The notes under the pieces are model-generated. The model was not told the DNA's origin, ran no database searches, and worked only from the letters and a program-made list of their open reading frames with translations. From DASYQD01 sp963837455 (GTDB lineage: Bacteria; Acidobacteriota; Thermoanaerobaculia; Multivoradales; JAIOJS01), in assembly GCA_963837455.1 (NCBI GenBank), contig CAWINM010000001.1, positions 992,001 through 1,056,000 on the forward strand: a DNA stretch of 64,000 nt. The letters run 5' to 3'. Shown here one piece after another: positions 55,543-64,000 of this stretch. The position numbers and the translations under genes were made by a program. Numbering within the stretch: position 1 is the first letter of the stretch; every line of letters starts with the position of its first letter.

Positions 55543-56250
55543 TCAACGTCCCCAGGACGCCAGGGAGGCGATGCCGCGCACGATCCACCACACGCCCACG
55601 AGGCGGAAGATCCAGAGCAGGTTGCGGATGCCGAGGAGAAAGAAGTTGTGGGCCGGAAACGGCAGGCGCGGCTCGGCGTCGACCCGCCGCCAGGCGAGGT
55701 AGCCGCAGGCGGCGAGGTTGACGGTGAGCCCCACCACCAGCTGGAAGACCGCAACCGCCGGGTCGAGCCACCTGCCGCTACCAAGTGCGGCGGCAGTGAG
55801 GGCGGCGAGCAGCAGCAGGAGCGGAACGAAGATGCCCAATCGCAGCGGCAAGGCGACGCGGTCGAGGAACGAGCAGAACCGCGACGCCGCCCGGTGGTGT
55901 CGCGGGCAGACCGTCGCCATCAGCACGCCGCCGGCGCTGGCGCGACCCGTGGCAAGCGGCAGCGGCTCGCCGTGCGGGCGCGGGCGACCGTTGCACCACA
56001 GGCACTTGCGACCGCGCACCGCCTCCATGTAGGGGCGGGCGAGGAAGCGGTGGCCGAGCATGAGCGCGATGCCGCCGGCGAGGCTTGCCGCGACGGGCCG
56101 CGGGTGGCGCACGAAGAGCACCAGCACCACCGGGATGAAGAGGAAGAGCGCGACGCCGAGGAGCTGCCAGCCGAGCAGCTGTTCGCCTGCCTCTCGCGCG
56201 GGCGCCTCCTGCACCAGGGGCTCGCCCGCCGGGGGCGCCGGCACGCTCAC
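55543..56250 (-). CDS. Polytopic membrane protein with CxxC, unknown
   Basis: About 235 residues from the GTG at 56250, with hydrophobic segments near 30-50, 55-75, 130-155, 160-180 and 200-225. Between the second and third is a small cytoplasmic or periplasmic loop with RKCLWCNGRPRPHGEPL and VCPRHHRAASRFC, a likely zinc site (C-x2-C ... C-x2-H-H). It starts 7 bases after the aldehyde dehydrogenase stop, so the two form an operon. Function unknown. Confidence 0.65.
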   Translation of the reverse strand: MSVPAPPAGEPLVQEAPAREAGEQLLGWQLLGVALFLFIPVVLVLFVRHPRPVAASLAGGIALMLGHRFLARPYMEAVRGRKCLWCNGRPRPHGEPLPLATGRASAGGVLMATVCPRHHRAASRFCSFLDRVALPLRLGIFVPLLLLLAALTAAALGSGRWLDPAVAVFQLVVGLTVNLAACGYLAWRRVDAEPRLPFPAHNFFLLGIRNLLWIFRLVGVWWIVRGIASLASWGR

Positions 56251-56257
56251 CGCCGCC

Positions 56258-58015
56258 TCACCCCTGGAGGGCAAGCGCGAAGATGCCGGGGAGCTTCCAG
56301 AGAGCCGGATCGGCCTCGAAGCGCGTGAGCCTGCGGCCGAGCGCGTGCGAGGTGCCGTGAAGCGCGAACCAGGGCGGCCTCGGCCAGACCCGGAAGGGGG
56401 CCCGCAGCACGCCCTTCTCGACCTGCGAGAACATGAGGGTGTTGTGCACGAAGCCGACTCCCGACTGGATGTCCTGCGGCGAATGGCCGGGGAAGGCTCC
56501 CCAGGGGGTCACCACCAGGCCAAAGGCCACGGCCGCCCAGTGGTTGACCGCCACGGTGCCGTAGCGGAGCGCGGCGATCGTCTCCTCGACGACAGGTCCG
56601 AGCTCGGCGTCCGCCGCGCTCTGCGGGTGGACGATCAACGTCACGTTGAGGCTCCCCCACAGACGCTGGTGGCAGAAGTCGACCGCGCGCCGCACGAATT
56701 CGGTAGGGCTGGTCGCCGGCAGCGCCACGGCACCGAAGAAGCTGCAGAACGACTCGGTCGTGTAGGCGAGCTCGTCGCGCGACTCGGGATCGAGATCGGT
56801 GGCGAACCCCCAGGGCAGCTCCCCCTCACCGGCATCGCCGATCTGCACGGCGTTGGGGTGAGCGGCGAGGAAGGCGGCGTAGCGCTCGGCGGCACCGGGG
56901 TAGTAGGCGCGACGCGGCGGGATGCGCTCCAACACCCCGCGCACAGCGGCGACGAACGCCTCGCGCTGGCGCCAGCCACGGTGGAGCACCAGCACCCGCG
57001 CGGCGTTGCAGTTGAAGCCGGCGTTGTTGGCGAGCATGGTGGCGACGTTCTCGGCCTGGTAGGCGAGGTCGGCGGCGCTCCAGCTGCCGGGGACAACGAT
57101 CACCGGGCTGACGTTGCCCAGCTCGGCGGTGATCTCCTTGTCCAGGCGCGGCCGCCCCTCGGCCTTGCGGCGCGCGCCCTCGGCGCCGGTGCCGAAGACG
57201 ATCGCCTCGTAGGTCTTGTCCGAGCCGGTGATGTGGATGGCGTCGACGAGGGGGTGTGCGCAAAGGTAGGCACCCTCCTCGACACCGCCGTAGACGACGC
57301 GCAGGAACCCAGCCTCCACCAACGGCCACAGCCCGCGCTCCAACAGCGGCCCCAGGTAGTCGTTGACGCGGTGGGTCTTGTAGATCACCACCTGGTTGTC
57401 GACGAACAGCTTGTAGAGGGCGTCCATGGGACCGATCGAGGAGACGTTGCCCGCCGACAGCACGAGCGCCACCCTGCCGCGCGGCAGCTCTTCACGAAGG
57501 GCGATCGCCTGCGTCGAGGCCAGCGTCTCGGGCGTCACGCCCGGCTGCATCCACACCTCGCCGCTGACCCCGGGGTAGAAGATGCGGTCGTAGAGATCGA
57601 AGGGGAACACCTGCGCGGCTGCCCGGCCGTCGGCGAGCCGACGCACCGGACCGGGAATGCGGGGCACCCCGTGCACCGAGAGACTGGTCAGCGCCGACTG
57701 CAGCAGGCGCAGGTTGCGCAGCACGAAGTAGGGACCGACGATCCACTCCTCGCCGCCGCGGGGGTCGTCGGCAGGCAGCCCTTCGGCCCGCTGGCAGGCG
57801 GCAGCCCAGGGCTCGGCGACGGCGGCGAAGCTCTTGCGCAGCTGCCGCAACAGGTCGATCCTCTCGAGCAGCGGCAGCGACGCCCAGGCGACCTTGCGAT
57901 GTCGCAGCGTGTCGAGAGCGGCGTCGATCGCCTGTCGAGAAGTGGCGGGGATGGCGCTTTCCGGCTCCGGGGTGCGCAGCGCTCCGGCGGCGATGGGAGG
58001 GGGGGCGACGGGCAC
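56258..58015 (-). CDS. Aldehyde dehydrogenase-superfamily protein
   Basis: A 585-residue NAD(P)-dependent aldehyde dehydrogenase-type protein, longer than the usual ~490. The nucleotide-binding fold has LVLSAGNVSSIGPMDALYKL and ITGSDKTYEAI. The general-base Glu is in EITAELGNVSPVIV and the catalytic Cys in NAGFNCNAARVLV. Extra length lies in the N-terminal 100 residues and in the C-terminal part around FHNTLMF-like segments. The substrate is unknown. The GTG at 58015 has an AAGGAG site 7 bases upstream. Confidence 0.83.
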   Translation of the reverse strand: MPVAPPPIAAGALRTPEPESAIPATSRQAIDAALDTLRHRKVAWASLPLLERIDLLRQLRKSFAAVAEPWAAACQRAEGLPADDPRGGEEWIVGPYFVLRNLRLLQSALTSLSVHGVPRIPGPVRRLADGRAAAQVFPFDLYDRIFYPGVSGEVWMQPGVTPETLASTQAIALREELPRGRVALVLSAGNVSSIGPMDALYKLFVDNQVVIYKTHRVNDYLGPLLERGLWPLVEAGFLRVVYGGVEEGAYLCAHPLVDAIHITGSDKTYEAIVFGTGAEGARRKAEGRPRLDKEITAELGNVSPVIVVPGSWSAADLAYQAENVATMLANNAGFNCNAARVLVLHRGWRQREAFVAAVRGVLERIPPRRAYYPGAAERYAAFLAAHPNAVQIGDAGEGELPWGFATDLDPESRDELAYTTESFCSFFGAVALPATSPTEFVRRAVDFCHQRLWGSLNVTLIVHPQSAADAELGPVVEETIAALRYGTVAVNHWAAVAFGLVVTPWGAFPGHSPQDIQSGVGFVHNTLMFSQVEKGVLRAPFRVWPRPPWFALHGTSHALGRRLTRFEADPALWKLPGIFALALQG

Positions 58016-58184
58016 GGGCGGCTCCTTCTTGCTGACTCGAAGCCGAGCCTACTCCTCGCGCCGCACCGCGGCAAGGAGTGGACGATCACGGGCGCGCGGC
58101 GAGGATCTAGAATCGGCGCATCCCTCGGCCGCGGCGCCCGTCTTCCATCCTCGTCCAGGATGCGCCCGCCGGGTCTGAGCGCCG

Positions 58185-60044
58185 ATGCCGACTCTCGCTC
58201 CGCCTACGGCTGCCGCAGCGCGGGCCTTCCTCGCCTCGACCGCGCTGTTCGCCGACCTCGAGCCGGCCGCCCTCGACGGCGTCAGCGCTGAGCTGGAGTG
58301 GCTGTTGGTGCCCGGCGGCGCCGCACTCTTCCGCCAGGGCGACACGGGCGACGGGCTCTACCTGGTGGCCAGCGGCCGGCTGGTGGTGGTGCGCGAGCGC
58401 GGCGACGGACCAGAGACGGTGGTGGGCGAGAAGGGCCGCGGCGACAGCCTGGGCGAGATGGCGGTGCTCACCGGCCATCGCCGCTCGGCGTCGGTGCGCG
58501 CGCTGCGCGACACCGTGGTGGCGCGCCTCCCCCGGGAGCGTGCCGAGGAAGTGCTGCGCCGCCACCCCGACGCCCTGCTCGCGCTCACCCGCCAGCTCGC
58601 CTCCTGGCTCGAGCACGAACCGCAGGCACCGGCCAGCGGCTGCGTGGCCGTAGCGATCACCGCCGCCGGCCCCGAAGTCGACCTCGTCGACTTCAGTGCC
58701 GCGCTGGCGAAGAGCCTCGCCGCCCTCGCCAACACCCTCCTCGTGGACGCGCGTCTGGTCGACGAGCGCTTTGGCGCCGGCGCCGCCGAGTGCGCCGACG
58801 GCACCCCTACCCATGGCGCGATGGCGACCTGGCTAGCCGAGCAGGAGGCACGGCACGCGGTCGTGCTCTACCGGGCGGATGCCGGCCCGTCGCCGTGGAC
58901 CCGGCGCTGTCTGCGTCAGGCCGACCAGATCGTCGTCGTCGCTGCCGCGGGGCAGGGCGAGGCGACCCTCGGTCCGCTGGCGGCGGAGCTCGCGGCCCTG
59001 GAAGAGGATCAGGGCCGCCAGCTCGAGCAGCTGGTCCTGCTCCATCGCGCGGACAGCGAGCGGCCACGCGGCACCGCCGCCTGGCTGGCGCTGCGGAGCT
59101 TCCGCCGCCATCACCACTTGCGGCAGGGCAGCGCCGGAGACCTCGACCGGCTCGCCCGCTTCCTCGCCGGCCGCGCCGTCGGTCTGGTGCTGGGCGGCGG
59201 CGGCGCTCGCGGTTTCGCTCACATCGGCGTCATCCGCGCGCTCGAGGAAGCCGGCGTCCCCGTCGACCGCGTCGGCGGCACGAGCATGGGGGCTGCGGTC
59301 GGTGCGCAGCTCGCCTGCGGCAACGATTGGCACGCTCTGCTCGACCTCAACGACCGCGGCTGGGTGCGGATGGCGCCCCAGAAGGTCTACACCCTGCCGC
59401 TGATCTCGGTGCTGTCGACGACCAGGGCCGAGAAGATGCTCGCCATGATGTACGGCGACCGCTGCATCGAGGACCTCTGGCTCCCCTACTTCTGTGTCTC
59501 CACCAACATCAGCCGCACCGAGCTGATGGTGCATCGCCAGGGCTCGCTGATCGACGCCGTCTCCGCCAGTATGACCATCCCCGGGGTGACGCCGCCGATC
59601 GTCTTCGGTAACGGCGACCTGCTCGTCGATGGCGGCGTGCTCGACAACCTGCCGATCGACGCCATGCGTCGCGAGGGGCCGGGCCCGATCATCGCGTCCG
59701 ACGTTTCCGCCACCCACGACGTGCGCGCCGACCCCAGCTACCGGCGCACGCCCAGCCCCTGGCAGCTGCTCGCCGAGCGCTTCCGGCCGCGCGCCCACCG
59801 CCGCTCCTTCCCCAACATCCTGCGGCTCGTCCACCGCTCGGCGATCCTGGCGAGCGACGTCTACGCCAAGCAGGCCAAGCGCGACATCGAGCTCTACCTC
59901 GATCTGCCGATGGACGGCTTCGACCTCTTCGACATGCCGGCGCTGCCGCGCATCGCCGAGCTCGGCTACGAGTTCACGCGCGCGCAGCTCGCCGAGGGCG
60001 CCACCAGGGCGGCCCTCGGCGTTGGCGCCGCACCAGCCCGGTGA
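58185..60044 (+). CDS. Patatin-like phospholipase with cyclic-nucleotide-binding domain
   Basis: A 619-residue protein of the neuropathy-target-esterase/RssA type. The N-terminal cNMP-binding domain (about 12-135) has FRQGDTGDGLYLVASGRLVV and GDSLGEMAVLTGHRRSASVRA. A central linker domain (about 150-310) precedes the patatin domain. The oxyanion loop is LGGGGARGFAHIGVI, the nucleophile Ser sits in GGTSMGA, and the Asp in LVDGGVLDNLPI. It hydrolyses lysophospholipids or related lipids at the membrane, probably controlled by a nucleotide ligand. The ATG at 58185 fits. It shares a 169-base divergent region with the aldehyde dehydrogenase. Confidence 0.92.
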   Translation: MPTLAPPTAAAARAFLASTALFADLEPAALDGVSAELEWLLVPGGAALFRQGDTGDGLYLVASGRLVVVRERGDGPETVVGEKGRGDSLGEMAVLTGHRRSASVRALRDTVVARLPRERAEEVLRRHPDALLALTRQLASWLEHEPQAPASGCVAVAITAAGPEVDLVDFSAALAKSLAALANTLLVDARLVDERFGAGAAECADGTPTHGAMATWLAEQEARHAVVLYRADAGPSPWTRRCLRQADQIVVVAAAGQGEATLGPLAAELAALEEDQGRQLEQLVLLHRADSERPRGTAAWLALRSFRRHHHLRQGSAGDLDRLARFLAGRAVGLVLGGGGARGFAHIGVIRALEEAGVPVDRVGGTSMGAAVGAQLACGNDWHALLDLNDRGWVRMAPQKVYTLPLISVLSTTRAEKMLAMMYGDRCIEDLWLPYFCVSTNISRTELMVHRQGSLIDAVSASMTIPGVTPPIVFGNGDLLVDGGVLDNLPIDAMRREGPGPIIASDVSATHDVRADPSYRRTPSPWQLLAERFRPRAHRRSFPNILRLVHRSAILASDVYAKQAKRDIELYLDLPMDGFDLFDMPALPRIAELGYEFTRAQLAEGATRAALGVGAAPAR

Positions 60045-61547
60045 TCAACGCCGCGCGCGGTAGTTGATGATCAGCTCGTCGCCGCTCTGCGGCGCCAGGG
60101 CACGCAAGGACACCACCTGGCCCGGCGTGACAGTGCCGGCGATCTTCTCGACGTCGGCTACGGTCTTGACCGGCTGCCCGTTGATCTCGAGCACCACCAT
60201 GCCCGGGCGCACGCCACCCTCGGCGGCGCCACCCAGCGGCGCCACGTTGGAGATCACCACCCCGCTCGAGCGGTCGATGCCGAGCTCGCGCGCGGTGTCG
60301 GGGGTGAGCGCCTCGACGCGGAAGCCGAGAGCCTCCTCGACGGCGTGGCGCTCTGCCGGCTTGCTGGCGGTCTGCTCGCCGTTCTCGAACGCTCCGAGGG
60401 TCACCGTCACGTCCCGCTTCTGGCCCTTGCGGTAGATGGTGAGCGTCACCTTCTCGCCAGGCTGGTGCTGGGCGAGGCTGGTGGTGAGACTGGTGGCGTC
60501 CTTGACCGTCTGCCCGTCGACGGCGACGACGACGTCGCCGAGCTGCATCCCGGCCTTTGCCGCCGGCGAGTCCGCCTGCACCACCACCACCTCGGCGCCG
60601 CTGATCGACGGCAGGTGGTAGACCTCGGCGTCGGCCTCGCTGACGCTCTGGATCTGCACCCCGAGCTGTGGCCGCCGCACGTGGCCGTACTGCAGGATGT
60701 CCGACACCGCCTTGCGGGCGATGTTGATGGGAATGGCGAAGCCGTAGCCGACGAAGCGCTCGCCACCGAAGATGGCGGTGTTGATACCGACCACCCTGCC
60801 GTCGAGGTCGACCAGGGGACCGCCGGAGTTGCCGGGGTTGATCGCCGCGTCGGTCTGGATGAAGGCCTCGAGGTTGCTGGGGTTGCCGGTGAGCTGCCGC
60901 CCCTTGGCGCTGACGATGCCGGCGGTGACCGTGAACTGCAGCTCGAGCGGTGAGCCGAGGGCGAGCACCCAGTCGCCCACCTGCAAGGCGTCGGAGTTGC
61001 CGAGCTGGGCAGTGGGCAGCTTCTCGCCCGGCTTCGGGTCGACCTTGAGCACGGCGACGTCGGTCATCTCGTCGCTACCCACCACCTTGGCGGTGTACTC
61101 GCGGCCGTCGACGAGACGCACCAGCACCTCGTCGGTGTCGGCGACCACGTGGTTGTTGGTGATGACGTGCCCTTCGTTGTCGAAGATGAACCCCGACCCG
61201 GCGCCCCCCACCGGCTGCCCATCGCCGTCGTCGCCGCCCGGAGGCAAACCGAAGAAGCGGCGGAACGGCTCCGGAATCTGCTGCTGCTGGGTCATCGCCG
61301 AGGCCTTCTTCTCGACCTGGATGAAGACCACCGCCGGCAGCGCGTGGCTGGAGGCGCCACGGAAGGCGGCCGAGAGCGCGTGCGCCGCGTCCTGTTGCGC
61401 GGCGGTGGCGGTATCGCCGATCTGTCCGCGAATGGGCGGGGGGGTATCGCTGCCGCGTTGCGCGTGCAGCGCGCCCCGTTCGCCGCCACAGGCGGCGAGA
61501 ACGAGGACGCCGATGGCCAAGGCCCGTCTCCGGAGTCTGCGAGGCAT
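60045..61547 (-). CDS. HtrA/DegP-family periplasmic serine protease (lipoprotein)
   Basis: A 500-residue protease. The N-terminus has a lipobox (LAIGVLVLAAC), so it is likely tethered to a membrane. The catalytic triad is His in VITNNHVV, Asp in MTDVAVLK and Ser in NPGNSGGPL. Two PDZ domains follow (about 290-380, with GDVVVAVDGQTV, and 400-490, with GMVVLEINGQPV). It degrades or refolds misfolded envelope proteins. The ATG at 61547 has an AGGGAGA site. The preceding gene on the same strand reads into it in another frame. Confidence 0.93.
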   Translation of the reverse strand: MPRRLRRRALAIGVLVLAACGGERGALHAQRGSDTPPPIRGQIGDTATAAQQDAAHALSAAFRGASSHALPAVVFIQVEKKASAMTQQQQIPEPFRRFFGLPPGGDDGDGQPVGGAGSGFIFDNEGHVITNNHVVADTDEVLVRLVDGREYTAKVVGSDEMTDVAVLKVDPKPGEKLPTAQLGNSDALQVGDWVLALGSPLELQFTVTAGIVSAKGRQLTGNPSNLEAFIQTDAAINPGNSGGPLVDLDGRVVGINTAIFGGERFVGYGFAIPINIARKAVSDILQYGHVRRPQLGVQIQSVSEADAEVYHLPSISGAEVVVVQADSPAAKAGMQLGDVVVAVDGQTVKDATSLTTSLAQHQPGEKVTLTIYRKGQKRDVTVTLGAFENGEQTASKPAERHAVEEALGFRVEALTPDTARELGIDRSSGVVISNVAPLGGAAEGGVRPGMVVLEINGQPVKTVADVEKIAGTVTPGQVVSLRALAPQSGDELIINYRARR

Positions 61548-63549
61548 GCTGATCTCCCTTGTGTACGACTGTGGTTCGCGCATCGCAGAGCGGTTGGTTA
61601 GCAAGGGTCGAGCCAGAGCGCCAAGCGAACCACAACGTCCAGCTGGTCTTCAGCTTATCGTCGTGTCGCGGTGCGGACCGCTCTCGCCATGGCGCCATTT
61701 TGGCATTCGCCGCCATCCCTCCTGCCCGGCCGGGAGCGCGGCGACGGGCGCCTCGGCGCTGCGCCCCTGCTGGCGCTGCTCGAGCGGACGGGACCTGGCC
61801 CCGCCGCCAGCTCTCGGCGAGGAACAGATGAGCGATCGGTGCGCCATCGCGGTAGTGGAGCTGCCGGCGGTCGACGACGTGGAAGCGCCGCGACGCCTCC
61901 GCCTCGACGGCCGCCGGAATCACCAGCCATGTGCGTGCGGCCAGGCCCGAGGGCAACGCCGGCACCAGGTCGACATCGCCCGCCGGCCGCAGCGGGTCGA
62001 GCGCGCGCCAGGGGCGGCGGCGGTAGAGGCCAGAGGCGAGCTGCACCGCGGCGACGGTATCGACGGGGCGGAAGAAGCTCGTCCGGTTGGCGGCGCCATG
62101 GCGATATCTGGGCGGTAGCCGCGGTGGAAGCAGCGCTCCCGGCAGCAGCACGAGGGAATGGCCGCCACCCTCGTCGGCGAGCCACACCCCGAGCCGGGTG
62201 GCTGCGGTGCCGTGGACCCGCAGCGTGCCGGGATCCTCCGCCCAGGCGACGAAGAGCGCCCAGCCGTTGATCGCCACCACCAGCGCCAGCGCCACCGCCG
62301 CCAGGGCGCCGCACAGCGGCGCCGCGAGCCGGCGCCGCATCGCCTCCCAGAGAGCCATGCCGCCAAGCGCCGCCGTGACACAGGCCCAGGGCGCGAGGCT
62401 GAGAACGCGGTAGGGGTACGGCGGCCCCTCCCCCGACGTCGAGAGCACGCCGCCCAGCACCATCACCAGCGGCCAGGAGAGCAGCAGGCGGCGCCGCCAT
62501 CCGGGTAGCCGGGCCGCCACCGCCAGGCCGCCGAGCAGGAGGAGGCCGGTCACCGGGTCGAGCATCGGGAACCCCGGCAGGTTGTCGCGGGCGTACTCGC
62601 CACCGTGGACGTGGAACATCGCCAGGTGGCCGGCGAGGTTGCGACCGAGGGTGGCCCAGAGCTCGCCGCCGCTCTGTCGGCGGAAGACCGACAGCTCGGC
62701 GGCTCGCACGCCGAGGAATCCGCCGGGCCCGCGGTGGAGAGCGGCGACCAGCGGTGCCGCCACCCCGAGGCTTCCCGCCGCCAGGACGCCCAGCCGGGCG
62801 GCCGCCGGTCGCCTCGACGCCGCGCCACGGCGGGCAGCGAGGACCTCCCAGCCCAACCAGACCACCGCCTGCAGGAGCGCTAGCCGCGCCGCGACGTAGG
62901 TGTACAGGCCCAGCCCCAGGAGCCCACCGGCGGCGAGGGCGGGTGCCAGCCGCCCGCGGCGCAGCGCCGCCGCCAGGCAGGCGAGCGCAGCGAGCTCGAG
63001 CGTGACCATCAGCACCGCGTCCCAGCCGGTGCGGCCGTTCCGCGCCGCCCAGTGCGAGCAGGCCAGCAGGAAGGCGGCGAGCAGGCCGGTGCGACGATTG
63101 CCGAGCTGCGCTCCCAACAGGTAGAGGAGAGGCACGGCGAGCAGGCTCGGCAGCACCGACACCAGCCGGATGCCGACGAGGCCGTCACCGCCCAGCTCCA
63201 TCACCGTCGACGCGAAGGCGAGGTAGAGGTTGGAGGTCTCCACCCACCCCGGCACCAGCAGGGGTCGCGAGCCGAGCAGCGAGAGGTTCGGCGCGAGCCG
63301 CCAGGCGAGCGCGTTGCGGGCGGTGAGCACCTCGTCGACGTAGAGCCCCGGCGGCACGCCGCCGAGGCGCCAGCAGCGGAAGCCGACGGCGAGGGCGGCG
63401 ACACCGAGCGCCGCACCCACGAGGAGCCTCGCCGCGCGACGGCTCGGACCCGCGGTGGCGGCACCAGCCTTCGCCACCAGCGCCGCACCGCGGCTGGAGA
63501 GCGACGTGCCCTCCGCGCCGCCGACTCGATGCCCAGGCTCCGCGCTCAC
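61075..63549 (-). CDS. GT39-like membrane glycosyltransferase; open frame reads into htrA
   Basis: A polytopic protein of the ArnT/PMT type. After a first helix comes YVDEVLTARNALAWR, the acidic first loop, then ~10 hydrophobic segments (for example LLAVPLLYLLGAQLG, PALAAGGLLGLGLYTYVAAR), and a soluble C-terminus ending near HLFLAES. The frame has no stop until 61075, 470 bases inside htrA. The sequence around 61560-61700 looks intergenic, so the true end is probably about 61.7-61.8 kb after a frame change. The GTG at 63549 overlaps the RNase Z stop as GTGA. The acceptor is unknown. Confidence 0.7.
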   Translation of the reverse strand: MSAEPGHRVGGAEGTSLSSRGAALVAKAGAATAGPSRRAARLLVGAALGVAALAVGFRCWRLGGVPPGLYVDEVLTARNALAWRLAPNLSLLGSRPLLVPGWVETSNLYLAFASTVMELGGDGLVGIRLVSVLPSLLAVPLLYLLGAQLGNRRTGLLAAFLLACSHWAARNGRTGWDAVLMVTLELAALACLAAALRRGRLAPALAAGGLLGLGLYTYVAARLALLQAVVWLGWEVLAARRGAASRRPAAARLGVLAAGSLGVAAPLVAALHRGPGGFLGVRAAELSVFRRQSGGELWATLGRNLAGHLAMFHVHGGEYARDNLPGFPMLDPVTGLLLLGGLAVAARLPGWRRRLLLSWPLVMVLGGVLSTSGEGPPYPYRVLSLAPWACVTAALGGMALWEAMRRRLAAPLCGALAAVALALVVAINGWALFVAWAEDPGTLRVHGTAATRLGVWLADEGGGHSLVLLPGALLPPRLPPRYRHGAANRTSFFRPVDTVAAVQLASGLYRRRPWRALDPLRPAGDVDLVPALPSGLAARTWLVIPAAVEAEASRRFHVVDRRQLHYRDGAPIAHLFLAESWRRGQVPSARAAPAGAQRRGARRRAPGRAGGMAANAKMAPWRERSAPRHDDKLKTSWTLWFAWRSGSTLANQPLCDARTTVVHKGDQHASQTPETGLGHRRPRSRRLWRRTGRAARATRQRYPPAHSRTDRRYRHRRATGRGARALGRLPWRLQPRAAGGGLHPGREEGLGDDPAAADSGAVPPLLRFASGRRRRRWAAGGGRRVGVHLRQRRARHHQQPRGRRHRRGAGASRRRPRVHRQGGG

Positions 63550-64000
63550 GGCACCGCCGCTGCCGCGCGACGTGGGACGGCAACCGTCGACAGATCCTCC
63601 GCCGCGGAGGTGGCCGGGAACACCGCGCGCGCCTCGGCGAGCAGGTCCGCTACCGTCTCGGCACCGCCCTCCTGGTAGCGGGCGCTGAAGTGAGTGAGCA
63701 CGAGGCGCCGGGCGCCGGCCCGCCGTGCCACGGCTGCCGCCTCGGCAGCCGTGGAGTGCCCGCGAGCCGCCGCCATGTCGCGTCGCCGCTCGCCGAACGT
63801 CGCTTCGTGCACCAGCAGGTCGACGTCGCGGGCCAGCTCGACGGCGGCATCGCAGGGGCGGGTGTCGCCGCAGAGGGCGACGGCGCGTCCCGGCAGGGCA
63901 GGTCCCGTGAGCTCGGCTCCCCGCACCTCGTGCCCGTCGGCGAGGACCACGCTGCCGCCTCCCTTGAGGACGCCGAGCTCGGGGCCGAAGGGCACGCCGA
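63546..64000 (-). CDS. rnz: Ribonuclease Z, C-terminal part (N-terminus beyond window)
   Basis: The metallo-beta-lactamase-fold tRNA 3'-processing endonuclease, with 150 residues visible. Motifs present are LGVLKGG, TGPALPGRAVALCGDTRPCD (metal-binding Asp), DLLVHEATFGERR, RGHSTAAEAA and LVLTHFSARY with the final His. The family normally has about 300 residues, so half is outside the window. Its stop overlaps the downstream GT39-like start. Confidence 0.85.
   Translation of the reverse strand, partial: GVPFGPELGVLKGGGSVVLADGHEVRGAELTGPALPGRAVALCGDTRPCDAAVELARDVDLLVHEATFGERRRDMAAARGHSTAAEAAAVARRAGARRLVLTHFSARYQEGGAETVADLLAEARAVFPATSAAEDLSTVAVPRRAAAAVP

Overview
The window is GC-rich, densely packed bacterial DNA. 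Heptose/LPS genes (hldE, a heptosyltransferase-like GT9), outer-membrane-type proteins, lipoproteins and a PilB-type ATPase show a Gram-negative envelope. The oxygen-dependent HemF indicates aerobic growth. The mix of FG-GAP and PKD secreted proteins, BlaR1-like M56 peptidase/BlaI pairs, DUF1573 and sigma54 regulators resembles Acidobacteriota (Thermoanaerobaculia-like). That placement is inference, because no rRNA or other marker is present. Genes commonly overlap by 4 bp as GTGA, ATGA or TTGA.

Layout. (1) 1-7.3 kb, minus strand: a surface-polysaccharide operon (GT39-like, GT2, SGNH hydrolase, GT4, radical SAM/SPASM, Wzt-like ABC ATPase). (2) 7.4-22.1 kb: an accessory island holding three paralogous secreted ~430-450-residue proteins, a 1.6-kresidue PKD-repeat surface protein, an FG-GAP protein, a DUF1573 protein and a complete group IIC intron seated on the terminator of one paralog. 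The island lies exactly between the Wzt-like ATPase and its likely permease partner (22.1-22.9 kb), as if it had split one operon. (3) 23.0-25.7 kb, plus strand: a translationally coupled XRE regulator / TPR protein / secreted protein trio. The third gene carries a 13-residue motif in three near-identical copies and one decayed copy. This is the best candidate here for an undescribed system. (4) 25.8-30.0 kb, minus strand: ECF sigma factor, zinc-finger anti-sigma, thioredoxin-like protein, M23 peptidase and GHMP kinase. (5) 30.1-32.0 kb: the F0 part of ATP synthase (AtpZ, AtpI-like, AtpB, AtpE) with a strong terminator. (6) 32.2-39.2 kb: an orphan lasso-type B2 transglutaminase-like protein, small secreted proteins, hemF, hldE, GT9 and pilB. 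(7) 39.3-50.2 kb: barrel-like proteins, comF, a histidine kinase/NtrC-type regulator pair and an M14 peptidase. (8) 50.3-54.1 kb: M56 peptidase/BlaI with a clear palindromic operator. (9) 54.2-64 kb: NUDIX hydrolase, membrane proteins, aldehyde dehydrogenase, cNMP-binding patatin phospholipase, HtrA protease, a GT39-like protein and the C-terminal part of RNase Z.

Genes in 26.8-29.7 kb and 35.0-39.1 kb are broken by many single-base frame changes although their conserved motifs remain intact. I read this as local assembly error rather than pseudogenisation. No tRNA, rRNA or CRISPR array was seen.
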